Positions 1 to 8,186 are shown, counted from the stretch's first letter. The stretch is 64,000 nucleotides of DNA from Mesorhizobium sp. YM1C-6-2 (GCF_003666685.1 NZ_RCIZ01000001.1:963254-1027253), one strand, 5' to 3'. Numbers and translations are program-made. The notes: generated by a model from the sequence alone, not told the origin.

Positions 1-143
1 ATGTAGTCCCTCCGGCGATCCACCTTGATGCAATCGCCCATGCCGCCGGCCTGCGCGCTCTGTACACCTGTCAGCTCGCCGCCCGCGATCTGGCCGGTCA
101 GAGTCAGGCCCGCCACACCGAGAAGCATCAACAACCTCTTCAT
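1..143 (-). CDS. Partial small secreted protein, unknown function
   Basis: The minus strand carries an ATG at 143 behind a strong purine-rich ribosome site (GGAGGGGG). The first 48 codons are inside the window and the end is cut off. The product starts MKRLLMLLGVAGLTL and has a typical short signal peptide with a hydrophobic core at about residues 3-15. The sequence after it is Gly-rich and contains one Cys. It probably encodes an exported peptide. I do not recognise a family, and the ribosome site is the main support. Confidence 0.5.
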   Translation of the reverse strand, partial: MKRLLMLLGVAGLTLTGQIAGGELTGVQSAQAGGMGDCIKVDRRRDY

Positions 144-276
144 GTCCCCCTCCGTCGATAATGCCGATTGGCGACATCTAAGGAGAACAGACGATCGCCA
201 CAGCTCCCATTTGGGGTGTCGGCGAGCGTGCCAGCCGCGCAATGTGACACCCGGGTTCCGATCAAGTGGAGGGTAC

Positions 277-557
277 TTGAGAAAACTGGCAATGATCGCT
301 GTGTTCACCGCGGCCACACTCGCTGCTGCCGCACCTGCCGTTGCTGCAAGCTTTCGGCCAGAAAGACTGGTCGTTTCGAGTGTCGTCCACCAGGTCATCG
401 TCGGCGGCGAGGCCGAGGACGATCCGGTCATCAAGCGAACTGTGGTGCATCTTCTGCGGAAGATCAGCAAGGGAACCGGCAACTGCACGACAGCTGCAAT
501 CGCGCCTCGCGTTTGCTGACGACCGCGCATTGCTTCATAAAGTTGGCGGCAGTCTGA
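277..557 (+). pseudogene. Frameshifted remnant of a secreted trypsin-like serine protease
   Basis: A TTG codon at 277 follows the ribosome site GGAGGG and opens a signal peptide (LRKLAMIAVF, then an Ala-rich stretch ending AVAA). The mature part reads VIVGGEAEDDP, then GNCTTAAIAPR, which is the trypsin pattern IVGG...C.G.LIAPR. This frame stops at 519. The expected continuation LLTTAHCF, containing the catalytic His, lies one frame over and stops at 557. Inserting one base near 509-511 would restore IAPR-V-LLTTAHC. I could not follow the Asp and Ser parts of the catalytic triad beyond 557, so the gene is also truncated. What is left could at most yield an 80-residue exported peptide. Confidence 0.5.
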
Positions 558-805
558 ATACGGTCCCGCCTGCGCGCTGCGCGTTGGCTGTCAGCTTCAA
601 ATGGAAACCTCGATGGCACGGTGGAACGAGGCTTGCGACAATCTCTACTGAAAGGTCAATCTTCAGGCCATACAATATCCTCACGATTCGTAGTATTCAG
701 GCGTCTCGATCGACCCTTGGATGTGAGGTGTTGGCGCGCGGTGCGGTAAGGATACGCAGCTCGCGAAAATCCTGAAACTTCGTCGCTGACGGTTCGAGGA
801 AAACC

Positions 806-1285
806 ATGGTTAGCCCATTGATGACCGTCATTACCTTCGCAGCGACGCTTGGCAGCGGGCTGATGGCCGGCCTGTTCTTCGTCTTCTCAGCCTTCATGAT
901 GACGGCGCTGTCCAAGCTCGGCGCTTCCCAGGGCATCGCTGCGATGCAGTCGGTGAACGTCACGATCCTCAATCCGCTTTTCCTGATCGTGTTCATGGGA
1001 ACGGCAGTGCTCAGTCTCGTGACGGCAGTCGCCGCCATCTGGAACTGGAGCGCGGATGGCTCGGGCTGGCTGCTCGCCGGCAGCCTGCTCTATCTCGTCG
1101 GCATCCTGGCAGTGACGATGCTTTTCAACGTACCGCTCAACGACGCGCTTGCCGCCGTCGATCCGGCGAGCGGGGAGGGCGCCGCCCTGTGGGAGCGCTA
1201 TCTCGACGTGTGGGTGAAATGGAACCATGTGCGCACGGTCTCCGGACTTTGTGCACTGGCGGCATTCATAATGGCGCTGCGCTAG
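806..1285 (+). CDS. DUF1772 (anthrone oxygenase-like) integral membrane protein
   Basis: This 159-residue membrane protein has about four hydrophobic segments, near residues 5-25, 50-75, 85-107 and 140-157. It also has the family feature LFNVPLNDALAA followed by W-x(3)-V-K-W-N-H-V-R-T. These match the DUF1772/anthrone oxygenase-like family, whose bacterial members have no settled role. The start ATG follows GAGGAAAACC, a reasonable ribosome site. The 3' end overlaps the convergent SelW-like gene by 4 bp, so the two transcripts collide. The family assignment is fairly sure and the function is unknown. Confidence 0.75.
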   Translation: MVSPLMTVITFAATLGSGLMAGLFFVFSAFMMTALSKLGASQGIAAMQSVNVTILNPLFLIVFMGTAVLSLVTAVAAIWNWSADGSGWLLAGSLLYLVGILAVTMLFNVPLNDALAAVDPASGEGAALWERYLDVWVKWNHVRTVSGLCALAAFIMALR

Positions 1286-1608
1286 AGACCATCAGTTTTC
1301 GGCGGCTCCGACCGCTCGTCGCCCTTGCGGTCTGCATGGCCGAGATCACGCTCTGGATCGATCACGTCGCGCACGAGCTGCTTCAGCTTCGCGGCGTCGG
1401 GGAAACCGCCGTCACGCTTGCGGTCCCAGATCGTCCGGCCGTTGCATGTAATGATGAAGACGCCGCCGGTGCCGGGAACGAGCACAACCTCGCCAAGGTC
1501 GGTACCGAAGGTGGAGAGAAGCTCCTGGGCCATCCAGCCGGCGCGCAACAGCCACTGGCACTGCGTGCAGTAGGTGATGCGGACGACCGGCAGGGCGCTT
1601 TCGTTCAT
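1282..1608 (-). CDS. SelT/SelW/SelH family (Rdx) thioredoxin-like protein
   Basis: This small 108-residue protein has a redox motif C14-T-Q-C17 right after the first beta strand (VVRITYC). It continues through [10 protein letters not shown] and [10 protein letters not shown], and W-D-R-K-R-x-G-G-F-P lies near the C-terminal half. This is the standard Rdx family layout, here with Cys in place of selenocysteine. The family is believed to act in thiol redox chemistry, but no substrate is known. Its ATG overlaps the yebC stop by 4 bp (ATGA), so it is translationally coupled to yebC. The Asp/Lys/Arg-rich tail after about residue 85 is probably disordered. Confidence 0.85.
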   Translation of the reverse strand: MNESALPVVRITYCTQCQWLLRAGWMAQELLSTFGTDLGEVVLVPGTGGVFIITCNGRTIWDRKRDGGFPDAAKLKQLVRDVIDPERDLGHADRKGDERSEPPKTDGL

Positions 1609-2354
1609 GCCGCGCTGAGCTTGGCCAGCGTCGCGTCGTCGACCTCGAAATTGGCATAGACGTTCTGCACGTCGTCATCGTCCTCGAGCGTAGCGACGAG
1701 TTTCATCAGCGATTGCGCGCGCTCCTCGTCGACCGGGACATTGTTCTGCGGCTTCCAGACGACCTTCACCGACTCGGCCTCGCCGAGCGTGTTCTCCAGG
1801 GCCTTCGAGACGTCGCCGAGGCTTCCGAAGGCGCAGAGGATCGTGTGGCCGTCTTCATCGGACTGCACGTCGTCGGCGCCGGCCTCGATGGCCGCGTCCA
1901 TCAGCTTTTCCGCATCGCCCGCCGAAGCCGGGTAGTAGATCTCGCCCACGCGGTCCCACATGAAGGCGACTGAGCCGGTTTCGCCGAGCGCTCCGCCTGC
2001 CTTGGTGAAGGCGGCACGGACATTGGAGGCGGACCTGTTGCGATTGTCGGTGAGCACCTCGACGATGAGGGCGACGCCGCCGGGGCCATAACCCTCGTAG
2101 CGGACTTCCTCATAGTTCTCGGCGTCACCGCCGGCGGCCTTGTTGATCGCCCGCTGGATGTTGTCCTTGGGCATGGATTCGGCCTTGGCGTTCTGGATCG
2201 CCAGCCGGAGGCGTGGGTTCATGTCCGGATCGGGCATGCCCTGCTTGGCTGCGACCGTGATTTCACGCGCCAGCTTGGAGAACATTTTCGACCGCATGGC
2301 GTCCTGTCGACCCTTGCGGTGCATGATATTCTTGAACTGTGAATGGCCGGCCAT
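1605..2354 (-). CDS. YebC/PmpR family DNA-binding regulator
   Basis: The 249-residue product begins [22 protein letters not shown] (read here as GHS.F.NI.HRKG.QDA.R), the invariant YebC amino terminus. Family motifs follow: [30 protein letters not shown] and [10 protein letters not shown]. Full length is about 245-250 residues, so the gene is intact. YebC proteins are cytosolic. They act as transcriptional regulators, and some help ribosomes through proline-rich stretches. In many alphaproteobacteria yebC precedes ruvCAB, but here it is followed by the SelW-like gene. The assignment is certain at family level. Confidence 0.95.
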   Translation of the reverse strand: MAGHSQFKNIMHRKGRQDAMRSKMFSKLAREITVAAKQGMPDPDMNPRLRLAIQNAKAESMPKDNIQRAINKAAGGDAENYEEVRYEGYGPGGVALIVEVLTDNRNRSASNVRAAFTKAGGALGETGSVAFMWDRVGEIYYPASAGDAEKLMDAAIEAGADDVQSDEDGHTILCAFGSLGDVSKALENTLGEAESVKVVWKPQNNVPVDEERAQSLMKLVATLEDDDDVQNVYANFEVDDATLAKLSAA

Positions 2355-2572
2355 CGAGCCCCCGTCGTCCTGGTGCAGGTTTTTTCGGAATGGCGCGCCT
2401 TATGCCAAGTCCGCAAAAAAGTCCAGCCGGAGCGCCGGTTTCGTCCGAACCGGTGGCTCCCGACACATCATCCGACGCTCGCGAAAACGTGACCGAGGCG
2501 AGGGGGCCGCGCCGGCTGGCCACAAGCGCGTCGCGCGCTATCGTGAGGCAACCGCGCTTCCCGGAGACCGCC

Positions 2573-3403
2573 ATGCTCCGCCTTCTTGCCGCCGTGTCCC
2601 TTGCCTTGCTGTCTTGGCCGCTCCCTGCCCTGGCGCAGGGAGAGCCGCCGCCCTCCAAATGTGTCGCCATCGCCAATGCGCTGCCCTCGGCGACATACGC
2701 GAGCTTCAGCCCGTCCGCGACCGAAACGCCGATCCTTGCGCAGACCTTCGTCGAGGGTGACGTCACCATCACCTATGCCGGCCATTCGACATATGTCATC
2801 GAAACGCCGGCCGGCGTCAGGATCGCCACCGACTTCTCCGGCGTCTACGGCTACGAGCCACTGCCGCGCGTGGCCACCATGAACAAGGCGCATCGCACGC
2901 ATTATTCGGATCATCCAGATCCCGGGATCGAATATGTGCTGCGCGGCTGGAATCCCGAGGGTGGGCCGGCCCAACACGCCGTTGTGATCGACGACGTCTA
3001 CATCCGTAACGTGACCACCGACATCCGTGACTGGGGCGGCGGACTGGAGCGCGACGGCAATTCGATCTTCATCTTTGAGGTCGCGGGGCTGTGCATAGGC
3101 CATCTGGGCCATCTGCACACCAAGCTCAGCGATGCGCAGTTCGGCCAGATCGGCCGCCTCGACATATTGATGGTGCCGATCGACGGCGGCATGACGCAGT
3201 CGATAAGCTCAATGACCGAGATCACCACGCGGCTCTATTCGTCGATGATCCTGCCCATGCACCGGCATTCGACCCCGATCGGTCAGTTCACCGGCATGAT
3301 GGGCGAAGGTTTCGCAGTCGAGTTCCGTCCGAGCCGTTCGCTGAAGGTCTCGCTGAAGACGCTGCCCGCGCGCCCGACCATTGTGGTGCTCGACGGCGTT
3401 TAG
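2573..3403 (+). CDS. Exported MBL-fold (beta-lactamase superfamily) hydrolase-like protein
   Basis: The start at 2573 gives a clean signal peptide (MLRLLAAVSLALLSWPLPALAQ) and a 276-residue product; the open frame runs further upstream but that part looks non-coding. The mature chain has the UlaG-like strand pattern ITYAGHSTYVIETPAGVRI followed by TDFSG, then GHLGHLH, then LMVPIDGG, as in COG2220 MBL-fold proteins. The usual H-x-H-x-D-H metal motif is replaced by HRTHYSDHPDP with altered spacing, so metal binding may differ. It is probably periplasmic, with an unknown substrate. It converges on the arsR-type gene with no gap. Confidence 0.75.
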   Translation: MLRLLAAVSLALLSWPLPALAQGEPPPSKCVAIANALPSATYASFSPSATETPILAQTFVEGDVTITYAGHSTYVIETPAGVRIATDFSGVYGYEPLPRVATMNKAHRTHYSDHPDPGIEYVLRGWNPEGGPAQHAVVIDDVYIRNVTTDIRDWGGGLERDGNSIFIFEVAGLCIGHLGHLHTKLSDAQFGQIGRLDILMVPIDGGMTQSISSMTEITTRLYSSMILPMHRHSTPIGQFTGMMGEGFAVEFRPSRSLKVSLKTLPARPTIVVLDGV

Positions 3404-3727
3404 CTAGGCTTCGAGGTCCGATTTCAGCCGGTCGAGGACCGACAGCGCGTGCGTGGCGTACTGGCTGATCCAGCGGTCGTGAATCTGCTTGATCGGCATG
3501 GAGTTCAGGTGATTCCAGCGCTCGCGCCCCTCGCGCCTGGCGATGACCAGGTCGGCCTCTTCGAGCACTTTCAGATGCTGCATCACCGTGCAGCGGTCGA
3601 GCTCCGAAAACGCCTCGCACAGCATGCCGGTCGTGCGCGGCTCCTCCTTCAGGCAGTCGAGCATCCGCCTTCTGGCAGGGTTGGCGAGGGCCTTGAAAAC
3701 GCTGTCTTCCATCGAGTCGCTTGACAT
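3404..3727 (-). CDS. ArsR-family winged-helix repressor
   Basis: This 107-residue protein has the ArsR helix-turn-helix (FKALANPARRRMLDCL, then MQHLKVLEEADLVIARREGR). It lacks the CVC metal motif of true arsenic sensors. Such regulators without metal sites typically sit beside AHSA1/SRPBCC genes, as here, where the divergent gene begins at 3778. Two further in-frame starts exist, at 3745 and 3712. I chose 3727, but the perfect palindrome at 3726-3745 covers that start codon, so the exact start is open. Autoregulation through the palindrome is likely. Confidence 0.88.
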   Translation of the reverse strand: MSSDSMEDSVFKALANPARRRMLDCLKEEPRTTGMLCEAFSELDRCTVMQHLKVLEEADLVIARREGRERWNHLNSMPIKQIHDRWISQYATHALSVLDRLKSDLEA

Positions 3728-3745
3728 GTTATAAATATATAACAT
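3726..3745. promoter_or_regulatory. Perfect palindrome, probable ArsR-type operator
   Basis: The sequence ATGTTATA-AATA-TATAACAT is an 8-bp perfect inverted repeat with a 4-bp spacer. It lies between the divergent arsR-type and AHSA1 genes and covers the likely regulator start codon. AT-rich imperfect palindromes in this position are typical operators for ArsR repressors. Binding would silence both directions. The assignment rests on position and symmetry only. Confidence 0.65.
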
Positions 3746-3777
3746 ATGTCGTACCCATGCAAGCGAAGGAGGACGGC

Positions 3778-4269
3778 ATGAAGCCGGAATTCAGGGTCTC
3801 CGCGCGGATTTCGAAACCCGTCGGGGAGGTGTTCGACGCGGTCGTCGATCCGAACAAGCTCGGCGCCTATTTCGTCACCACCGGCGGCGGCGCCAGCGCG
3901 CCGCTCGTCGAAGGCTCGACCGTGATCTGGTGGGGCGACGTTCCCGTCGAGGTGGAGAAGGTCGTTCGGGACGAGAAGATCGTGCTTCGCTGGGATGGCG
4001 GCGCCGTCGAAGACCAGGACTACAAGACGCGCGTCGAAATGAAGTTCGACCGGCTCGACGACGGCGGCACGATGGTCACAATCGCGGAAGGCGGTTGGCA
4101 GGAAAGCCAGGCCGGATTGCAGAAATCCTACCTCAATTGCGAGGGCTGGACGCAGATGATCTGCTGCATGAAGGCGTGGCTCGAATACGGCATCAATCTG
4201 CGCGAGGGCTACTACCCGAGCGAGACGCGGGGCGAGCCCGCGCGCGAAAACAACAACCGAGGAGCATGA
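3778..4269 (+). CDS. SRPBCC/AHSA1-domain protein
   Basis: The start ATG at 3778 follows GAAGGAGG at ideal spacing; upstream in-frame codons would run into the operator. The 163-residue product opens FRVSARISKPVGEVFDAVVDP and closes with a W-T-Q-M-x-C-C-M-K-A-W-L-E-Y helix, the AHSA1 (START-like) fold. These cytosolic proteins form a hydrophobic pocket, but ligands are rarely known. It forms a two-gene operon with the VOC protein 1 bp downstream and is probably repressed by the divergent ArsR protein. Confidence 0.85.
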   Translation: MKPEFRVSARISKPVGEVFDAVVDPNKLGAYFVTTGGGASAPLVEGSTVIWWGDVPVEVEKVVRDEKIVLRWDGGAVEDQDYKTRVEMKFDRLDDGGTMVTIAEGGWQESQAGLQKSYLNCEGWTQMICCMKAWLEYGINLREGYYPSETRGEPARENNNRGA

Positions 4270-4270
4270 A

Positions 4271-4633
4271 ATGACAGCCAGGATCGAAGGCGGCATCAAC
4301 ATCGCCATGAAGGTTCCGCCGCACCAGTTCGACGAGACCGTTCGCTTCTACCGCGACGTGGTGGGTCTGGAACCCTTCGAGGAGAAGGCGCCCGAAATCG
4401 GCTTCAAGCTCGGGCCGAACCGCTTGTGGATCGACAAGGCGCCGATGCTCTCCCAGGCGGAGGTCTGGCTCGAGCTCTTCACCGACGATTTCCCGGCCGT
4501 CGCGAAACATTTCGAAACGTCGGGCGTCACGCGCTGCGACGCGATCGAGCCGCTGCCGGATGGTTTTAAGGGCGGCTGGATCAGCAACCCGGCCAACATC
4601 GTCCATATGGTCCGCACGCCGGACGCCTGGTAA
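4271..4633 (+). CDS. VOC (glyoxalase/bleomycin-resistance fold) protein
   Basis: This is a single VOC module of 120 residues. It opens with INIAMKVPPHQFDETVRFYRD, the beta-alpha pattern where an N-terminal metal His or Glu would lie, and ends with WISNPANIVHMV. The His/Glu metal ligands of glyoxalase I are not evident, so it may bind a ligand without catalysis or dimerise to form the active site. The ribosome site GAGGAG overlaps the end of the AHSA1 gene, so the two are co-translated. Confidence 0.8.
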   Translation: MTARIEGGINIAMKVPPHQFDETVRFYRDVVGLEPFEEKAPEIGFKLGPNRLWIDKAPMLSQAEVWLELFTDDFPAVAKHFETSGVTRCDAIEPLPDGFKGGWISNPANIVHMVRTPDAW

Positions 4634-4656
4634 GCCGGCAACCCGCGCGGCGGGGC

Positions 4657-5424
4657 TCAATGCGCCCCGCCCGAATCCTTCTGCTTCTTGCGGCGCGCCA
4701 GCATGTTGAGGCCTTCGACGAGAGCGGAAAAACCCATCGCCGCGTAGATGTAGCCCTTGGGCACATGGAAGCCCATGCCGTCGGCGATCAGCGTCGTTCC
4801 GATCATCAGCAGGAAGCCCAGCGCCAGCATGACGATAGTCGGGTTCTTGGCGATGAAGTTGGCAAGCGGCGTAGCTGCCAGCAGCATCACCGTGACCGCC
4901 GCGATGACGGCGATATACATGATGGCGATCTCGTCGGTCATGCCGACTGCCGTGATGATCGAGTCGATCGAGAAGACGAGATCGAGCAGCAGGATCTGGA
5001 AGATAGCCCCTCCGAGCGAAAGCTGCAGCGTCCCGCCCAGCATGTTGTCCTTGTGATCCTGGGGATCGACCGTGTGATGGATTTCCTTGGTCGCCTTCCA
5101 GACAAGGAACAGGCCGCCGGCGATCAGGATCAGGTCCCGCCAGGAGAAGGCGTGATCGAACACCGTGAATACCGGGGTCGTGAGCTGAACGATGAAAGAA
5201 ATCGTGGCGAGCAGCAGAAGTCGCATGATCAGCGCTGCGCCGATGCCAAGCCGCCGCGCATTTACCCGCTGATGTTCGGGCAGCTTGTTGGTGAGGATCG
5301 AGATGAAGATCAGGTTGTCGATGCCGAGCACGATCTCCAGCACGACAAGGGTGAGCAGCGCGACCCAGGCGGTCGGATCCTGCAGCCACACGAAGTGCGG
5401 CGTTAGGAAGTCGATGATCGGCAT
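4657..5424 (-). CDS. TerC family integral membrane protein (metal efflux type)
   Basis: The 255-residue product has about seven hydrophobic segments and the two signature acidic motifs, [15 protein letters not shown] and [16 protein letters not shown]. In TerC/Alx proteins these form the metal path. Family members export Mn2+ or supply metals to exported enzymes. A second ATG at 5439 would add five residues; 5424 (MPIIDFL) fits related proteins better. No yybP-ykoY manganese riboswitch is visible in the 73 bp upstream. It is probably the last gene of the cyclo-ligase, YmdB, TerC unit. Confidence 0.92.
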   Translation of the reverse strand: MPIIDFLTPHFVWLQDPTAWVALLTLVVLEIVLGIDNLIFISILTNKLPEHQRVNARRLGIGAALIMRLLLLATISFIVQLTTPVFTVFDHAFSWRDLILIAGGLFLVWKATKEIHHTVDPQDHKDNMLGGTLQLSLGGAIFQILLLDLVFSIDSIITAVGMTDEIAIMYIAVIAAVTVMLLAATPLANFIAKNPTIVMLALGFLLMIGTTLIADGMGFHVPKGYIYAAMGFSALVEGLNMLARRKKQKDSGGAH

Positions 5425-5497
5425 GTCTTTCGTCCCCAAGGCATGTCAGCAGGATCGGCTCGGCGGCAAGTAGGGTTCGTCGATCCCGTCGTCAATG

Positions 5498-6322
5498 TCA
5501 GTACCAGAAAGACGGTGCGCTTTCTTCGAGCCTGGGGCCGCGGCGAAACGGTGCGATCCTCTCGGCAAGACCGGTGCGGTCGGAGATGTCGATGCCGACG
5601 CCGCAAAGGGTCGCCGGTCCGTTGGCGGCCTCGAAGCGACCCTTGGGAACCTTGGAGAGGAAGCGGTTGAGTGGTTCCTCCTTGTCCATGCCGAGCGAGG
5701 AATCGTAGTCCCCGCACATTCCCGCGTCGGTGATGTAGGCAGTGCCGCCGTTCAAAATCTGGTGATCGGCGGTCGGCTGGTGCGTGTGGGTGCCGACAAC
5801 GAGGCTGACACGGCCATCGAGGAAGTGGGCGAAGCACATCTTCTCCGACGTCGCCTCGGCGTGGAAATCGACCACTGCCGCGTCGGCCTGGTCGCCGAGC
5901 GGGCAGGCGGCCACCTCGCGCTCGCCGGCCATGAAAGGATCGTCGAGCTCGGGATGCATGAACACCCTGCCCATTATGTTGGCGACAAGCACGCGGGCGC
6001 CGTTCCTGGCGAGGTAGACGCCCGAGCCACGACCCGGCGTGCCCTTCGGATAGTTGACGGGCCGCAGGAAGCGATCCTCGCGCGCCGCGAAGGTCAGCGC
6101 CTCGCGCTGGTCCCAGACGTGGTTGCCGGTGGTGACGACATCCGCGCCGGCGGCGAGCGTCGTCTGGAAAATCTCTTCGGTGATGCCGAAGCCGCCTGCC
6201 GCGTTTTCGCCGTTCACGATGACGAAATCGAGCCGGAAATCGGAAATCAGGCCGGGAAGTTGTTCCCAAACCGCGGTCCGCCCGGATTTGCCGACCATGT
6301 CGCCCAGAAAGAGAAGCCTCAT
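5498..6322 (-). CDS. TIGR00282/YmdB-type metallophosphoesterase
   Basis: The 274-residue cytosolic protein carries the metallophosphoesterase pattern: GDMVG at the start, VNGENAAGG, TTGNHVWDQ and GTHTHQPTADHQ. Homologues such as YmdB hydrolyse cyclic nucleotides (2',3'-cNMP or cAMP) with dinuclear iron. The gene begins 7 bp after the cyclo-ligase stop, a neighbourhood conserved in rhizobia. Length and motifs look complete. The biological substrate in alphaproteobacteria is not settled. Confidence 0.92.
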   Translation of the reverse strand: MRLLFLGDMVGKSGRTAVWEQLPGLISDFRLDFVIVNGENAAGGFGITEEIFQTTLAAGADVVTTGNHVWDQREALTFAAREDRFLRPVNYPKGTPGRGSGVYLARNGARVLVANIMGRVFMHPELDDPFMAGEREVAACPLGDQADAAVVDFHAEATSEKMCFAHFLDGRVSLVVGTHTHQPTADHQILNGGTAYITDAGMCGDYDSSLGMDKEEPLNRFLSKVPKGRFEAANGPATLCGVGIDISDRTGLAERIAPFRRGPRLEESAPSFWY

Positions 6323-6329
6323 GATTCCT

Positions 6330-6917
6330 CTATAGAGACGCGGTGAAGCGGCGCAAACCGCTTTCGGTGAGGATTTCCGGAATGATCACGTCGTGCGGCT
6401 CGTCCGGGACCGTAGGCACTTCCTGGCAGTCGAAGGCGATGCCGATGAGACGCGGCGCATGGCCCGCGTCCGTCAGCCTGGAGATTGCCCGGTCATAGTA
6501 GCCGGCGCCGTAGCCGATGCGGTGGCCGCGTGTATCGAATGCCGCGAGCGGCACGAGCATGATCGACGGGTCGAGCGCTTCGGCCTCATCGCCGGGTCCG
6601 GCTGTGCCGAAACCCATGTCGACCAGCGCGGCGCCGCGGACGAGCTCGCGGAAGATCATGGTGGTCTTGTCGAGGATGGCGGGCAGGCAGAGGCGGGCGC
6701 CGTTCTCCCGCAAGGCAAACATCAACGGCCGCACGTCGACCTCCGAGCGCATCGGCCAGAACCCGGAGGCGATCGCACCGGGTTCTACCTCAATCGAATT
6801 TCTCGCGAACTCCGTCATCTCGAGTGCGGCCTCGATCCTGAACGACGGATCGAGCGCGTCGCGGCGAGCCAGCGCTTCGCGGCGCAATTCCCGTTTCAGC
6901 TCTCTTGGAGGTTTCAT
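6330..6917 (-). CDS. 5-formyltetrahydrofolate cyclo-ligase
   Basis: This enzyme converts 5-formyl-THF to 5,10-methenyl-THF using ATP, recycling an inhibitory folate. The 195-residue product has the substrate and ATP segments LKRELRREALARRDAL, PMRSEVDV, DPSIMLVPLAAFD and GYGAGYYDR. The start at 6917 (MKPPRELK) was preferred over the longer open frame, which runs into the 6S RNA. In many bacteria this gene lies directly downstream of 6S RNA, as it does here. Confidence 0.93.
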   Translation of the reverse strand: MKPPRELKRELRREALARRDALDPSFRIEAALEMTEFARNSIEVEPGAIASGFWPMRSEVDVRPLMFALRENGARLCLPAILDKTTMIFRELVRGAALVDMGFGTAGPGDEAEALDPSIMLVPLAAFDTRGHRIGYGAGYYDRAISRLTDAGHAPRLIGIAFDCQEVPTVPDEPHDVIIPEILTESGLRRFTASL

Positions 6918-6987
6918 GCGAGAAGACGACCTGATGCTTTGTCCGGTGCCGGTTGATCCGAAAACCGGGTCCGCTTTCGGTCTATGC

Positions 6988-7151
6988 CAGTGGCGATCCA
7001 CGACAACCGGTGGAGAAGTCGATCCCGGGAACCTACAAAGTAGGTGGGCGCCGTGTGACCAGACCCACGGGCCTGGTCAGGGACAGCTCCCTAGGGATCA
7101 ATAAGGCCCCGGGGAAATGTCTCTCCTGCCGGGAAGCGCAGACCGCCACTG
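6988..7151 (-). ncRNA. ssrS: 6S RNA (SsrS)
   Basis: The position directly upstream of, and co-oriented with, 5-formyl-THF cyclo-ligase is the classical ssrS locus. The ends of the segment pair over 11 bp: CAGTGGCGGTC (minus strand from 7151) with GATCGCCACTG (ending 6988), with a single G-U wobble. About 164 nt fits 6S RNA (150-190 nt). The 3' half contains the hairpin around CCCACCTACTTTGTAGG. 6S RNA mimics an open promoter and traps housekeeping RNA polymerase in stationary phase. Exact ends are inferred from the terminal helix and the -10 box. Confidence 0.75.
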
Positions 7152-7154
7152 ACG

Positions 7155-7160
7155 AATATA
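7155..7160 (-). promoter_or_regulatory. -10 box of the 6S RNA promoter
   Basis: TATATT on the minus strand ends 4-7 nt before the predicted 5' end of the 6S RNA terminal helix. No convincing -35 box is seen at the right spacing. Confidence 0.5.
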
Positions 7161-7199
7161 GGCGCGCGACGACCCGACCGCCATCCAAAAACCGACAGC

Positions 7200-7221
7200 G
7201 AGGAGGTTTTTGAACCTCCTC
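7200..7221. other. Perfect hairpin (9-bp stem)
   Basis: GAGGAGGTT, loop TTTG, AACCTCCTC. It lies between the divergent 6S RNA and outer-membrane protein units and has no T-run on either side. It could be a terminator for read-through or a protein site; its role is not known. Confidence 0.4.
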
Positions 7222-7274
7222 TATCGAGAGAGCGACGACCTGCCGCGGTCGGACACTATGGTTAAGCAACAGGG

Positions 7275-7290
7275 TTAAGCGGCCCTTAAC
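7275..7290 (+). promoter_or_regulatory. CtrA-type box upstream of first outer-membrane protein gene
   Basis: TTAA-GCGGCCC-TTAAC is an exact match to the full alphaproteobacterial CtrA site TTAA-N7-TTAAC. It ends 72 bp before the start codon at 7362, where it could overlap a -35 region. CtrA is the cell-cycle master regulator. Confidence 0.6.
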
Positions 7291-7361
7291 CTTTGCAATT
7301 CATTATCCCTAACGATTTCAAACGGATTCGGGCGGGTCCCGACATACCAAGGGTGACGGGG

Positions 7362-8135
7362 ATGTATCGATTTGCAAGGAAGACACTCTTCGCGGCGCTT
7401 GTTGCCGGGGTCGCCGGCCCGGCCTTCGCCGCGGACCTCTACGAGCCGATCGAAGTCGTGCCGGAGGTCGTCGGCGGATGGTACATCCGCGGTCACATCG
7501 GCATGAGCAACCAGTTCTTCGACGGGCTGGAATCCGAAATGTTCGACGAGCCCTTTGCCTTCGGCTGGTATGACGAGGGTGGGTTTTCCTCCGCGCCGAT
7601 CTTCGGCGGCGGCGTAGGCTATCAGTTCAATGACAATCTGCGCGGCGATATCACGGTCGAATGGCGCGGCAAGTCCGATTTCTACGCGCTCGATTGGCTT
7701 CAGGCCGTCAGCCCCGCCAGCCCGGTCAGGACCAACGAATACACCGGCAAGAAGTCGGAACTGGTCTTCATGGCCAACGGCTACTACGACTTCGCCAGCT
7801 TCTCCGGCATTACGCCCTATGTTGGCGCCGGCATAGGTGCCTCCTACAATACGATCTCGCATTTCCGTGATGTCAACGAACTCAATGGCGGCCTTGCCTA
7901 CGCCGACGACGAATCCGAATGGAACCTGGCCTGGGCGCTCCATGCGGGCCTCGGCTTTCAGGCTACGGAACGCATGACCATCGATTTCGGCTACAGCTTC
8001 ATCTCGCTGGGCGACGCCAAGACCGGCAGGCTCACCAATGTCGATCCGAACTTCGACACCGATAATGACGGCATCAAGTTCAACGATATCTACTCGCACG
8101 ACTTCAAGCTCGGCGTTCGCTATTCGCTGAACTGA
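7362..8135 (+). CDS. Outer-membrane beta-barrel protein (Omp25/31-like)
   Basis: The start at 7362 follows GGTGACGGGG and opens a signal peptide (MYRFARKTLFAALVAGVAGPAFA, cleaved before ADLYEP). The 257-residue product alternates aromatic and glycine-rich strands (GWYIRGHIGMSNQF, GGGVGYQF, ITPYVGAGIGASY, LHAGLGFQ) and ends in an aromatic-rich strand, FKLGVRYSLN. This is the pattern of small eight-stranded outer-membrane barrels common in Rhizobiales. The C-terminal residue is Asn rather than Phe. A strong terminator follows and a CtrA box precedes it. Confidence 0.85.
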   Translation: MYRFARKTLFAALVAGVAGPAFAADLYEPIEVVPEVVGGWYIRGHIGMSNQFFDGLESEMFDEPFAFGWYDEGGFSSAPIFGGGVGYQFNDNLRGDITVEWRGKSDFYALDWLQAVSPASPVRTNEYTGKKSELVFMANGYYDFASFSGITPYVGAGIGASYNTISHFRDVNELNGGLAYADDESEWNLAWALHAGLGFQATERMTIDFGYSFISLGDAKTGRLTNVDPNFDTDNDGIKFNDIYSHDFKLGVRYSLN

Positions 8136-8156
8136 TCCTGCCCGCAACCTTTCTCG

Positions 8157-8186
8157 AAAAGGCCCCGTCATCGACGGGGCCTTTTC
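8157..8186 (+). terminator. Rho-independent terminator
   Basis: AAAAGGCCCCGTC, loop ATC, GACGGGGCCTTTT: a 13-bp perfect stem ending in a T-run, 22 bp after the outer-membrane protein stop. Confidence 0.9.

Noticed and set aside
5425..5497. Manganese (yybP-ykoY) riboswitch ahead of TerC
   Set aside because: The 73-bp gap is too short and lacks the conserved loops; checked because TerC genes often carry one.
6953..7213. Plus-strand open frame over the 6S RNA
   Set aside because: It is antisense to a structured RNA, lacks a ribosome site and has no recognisable protein features.
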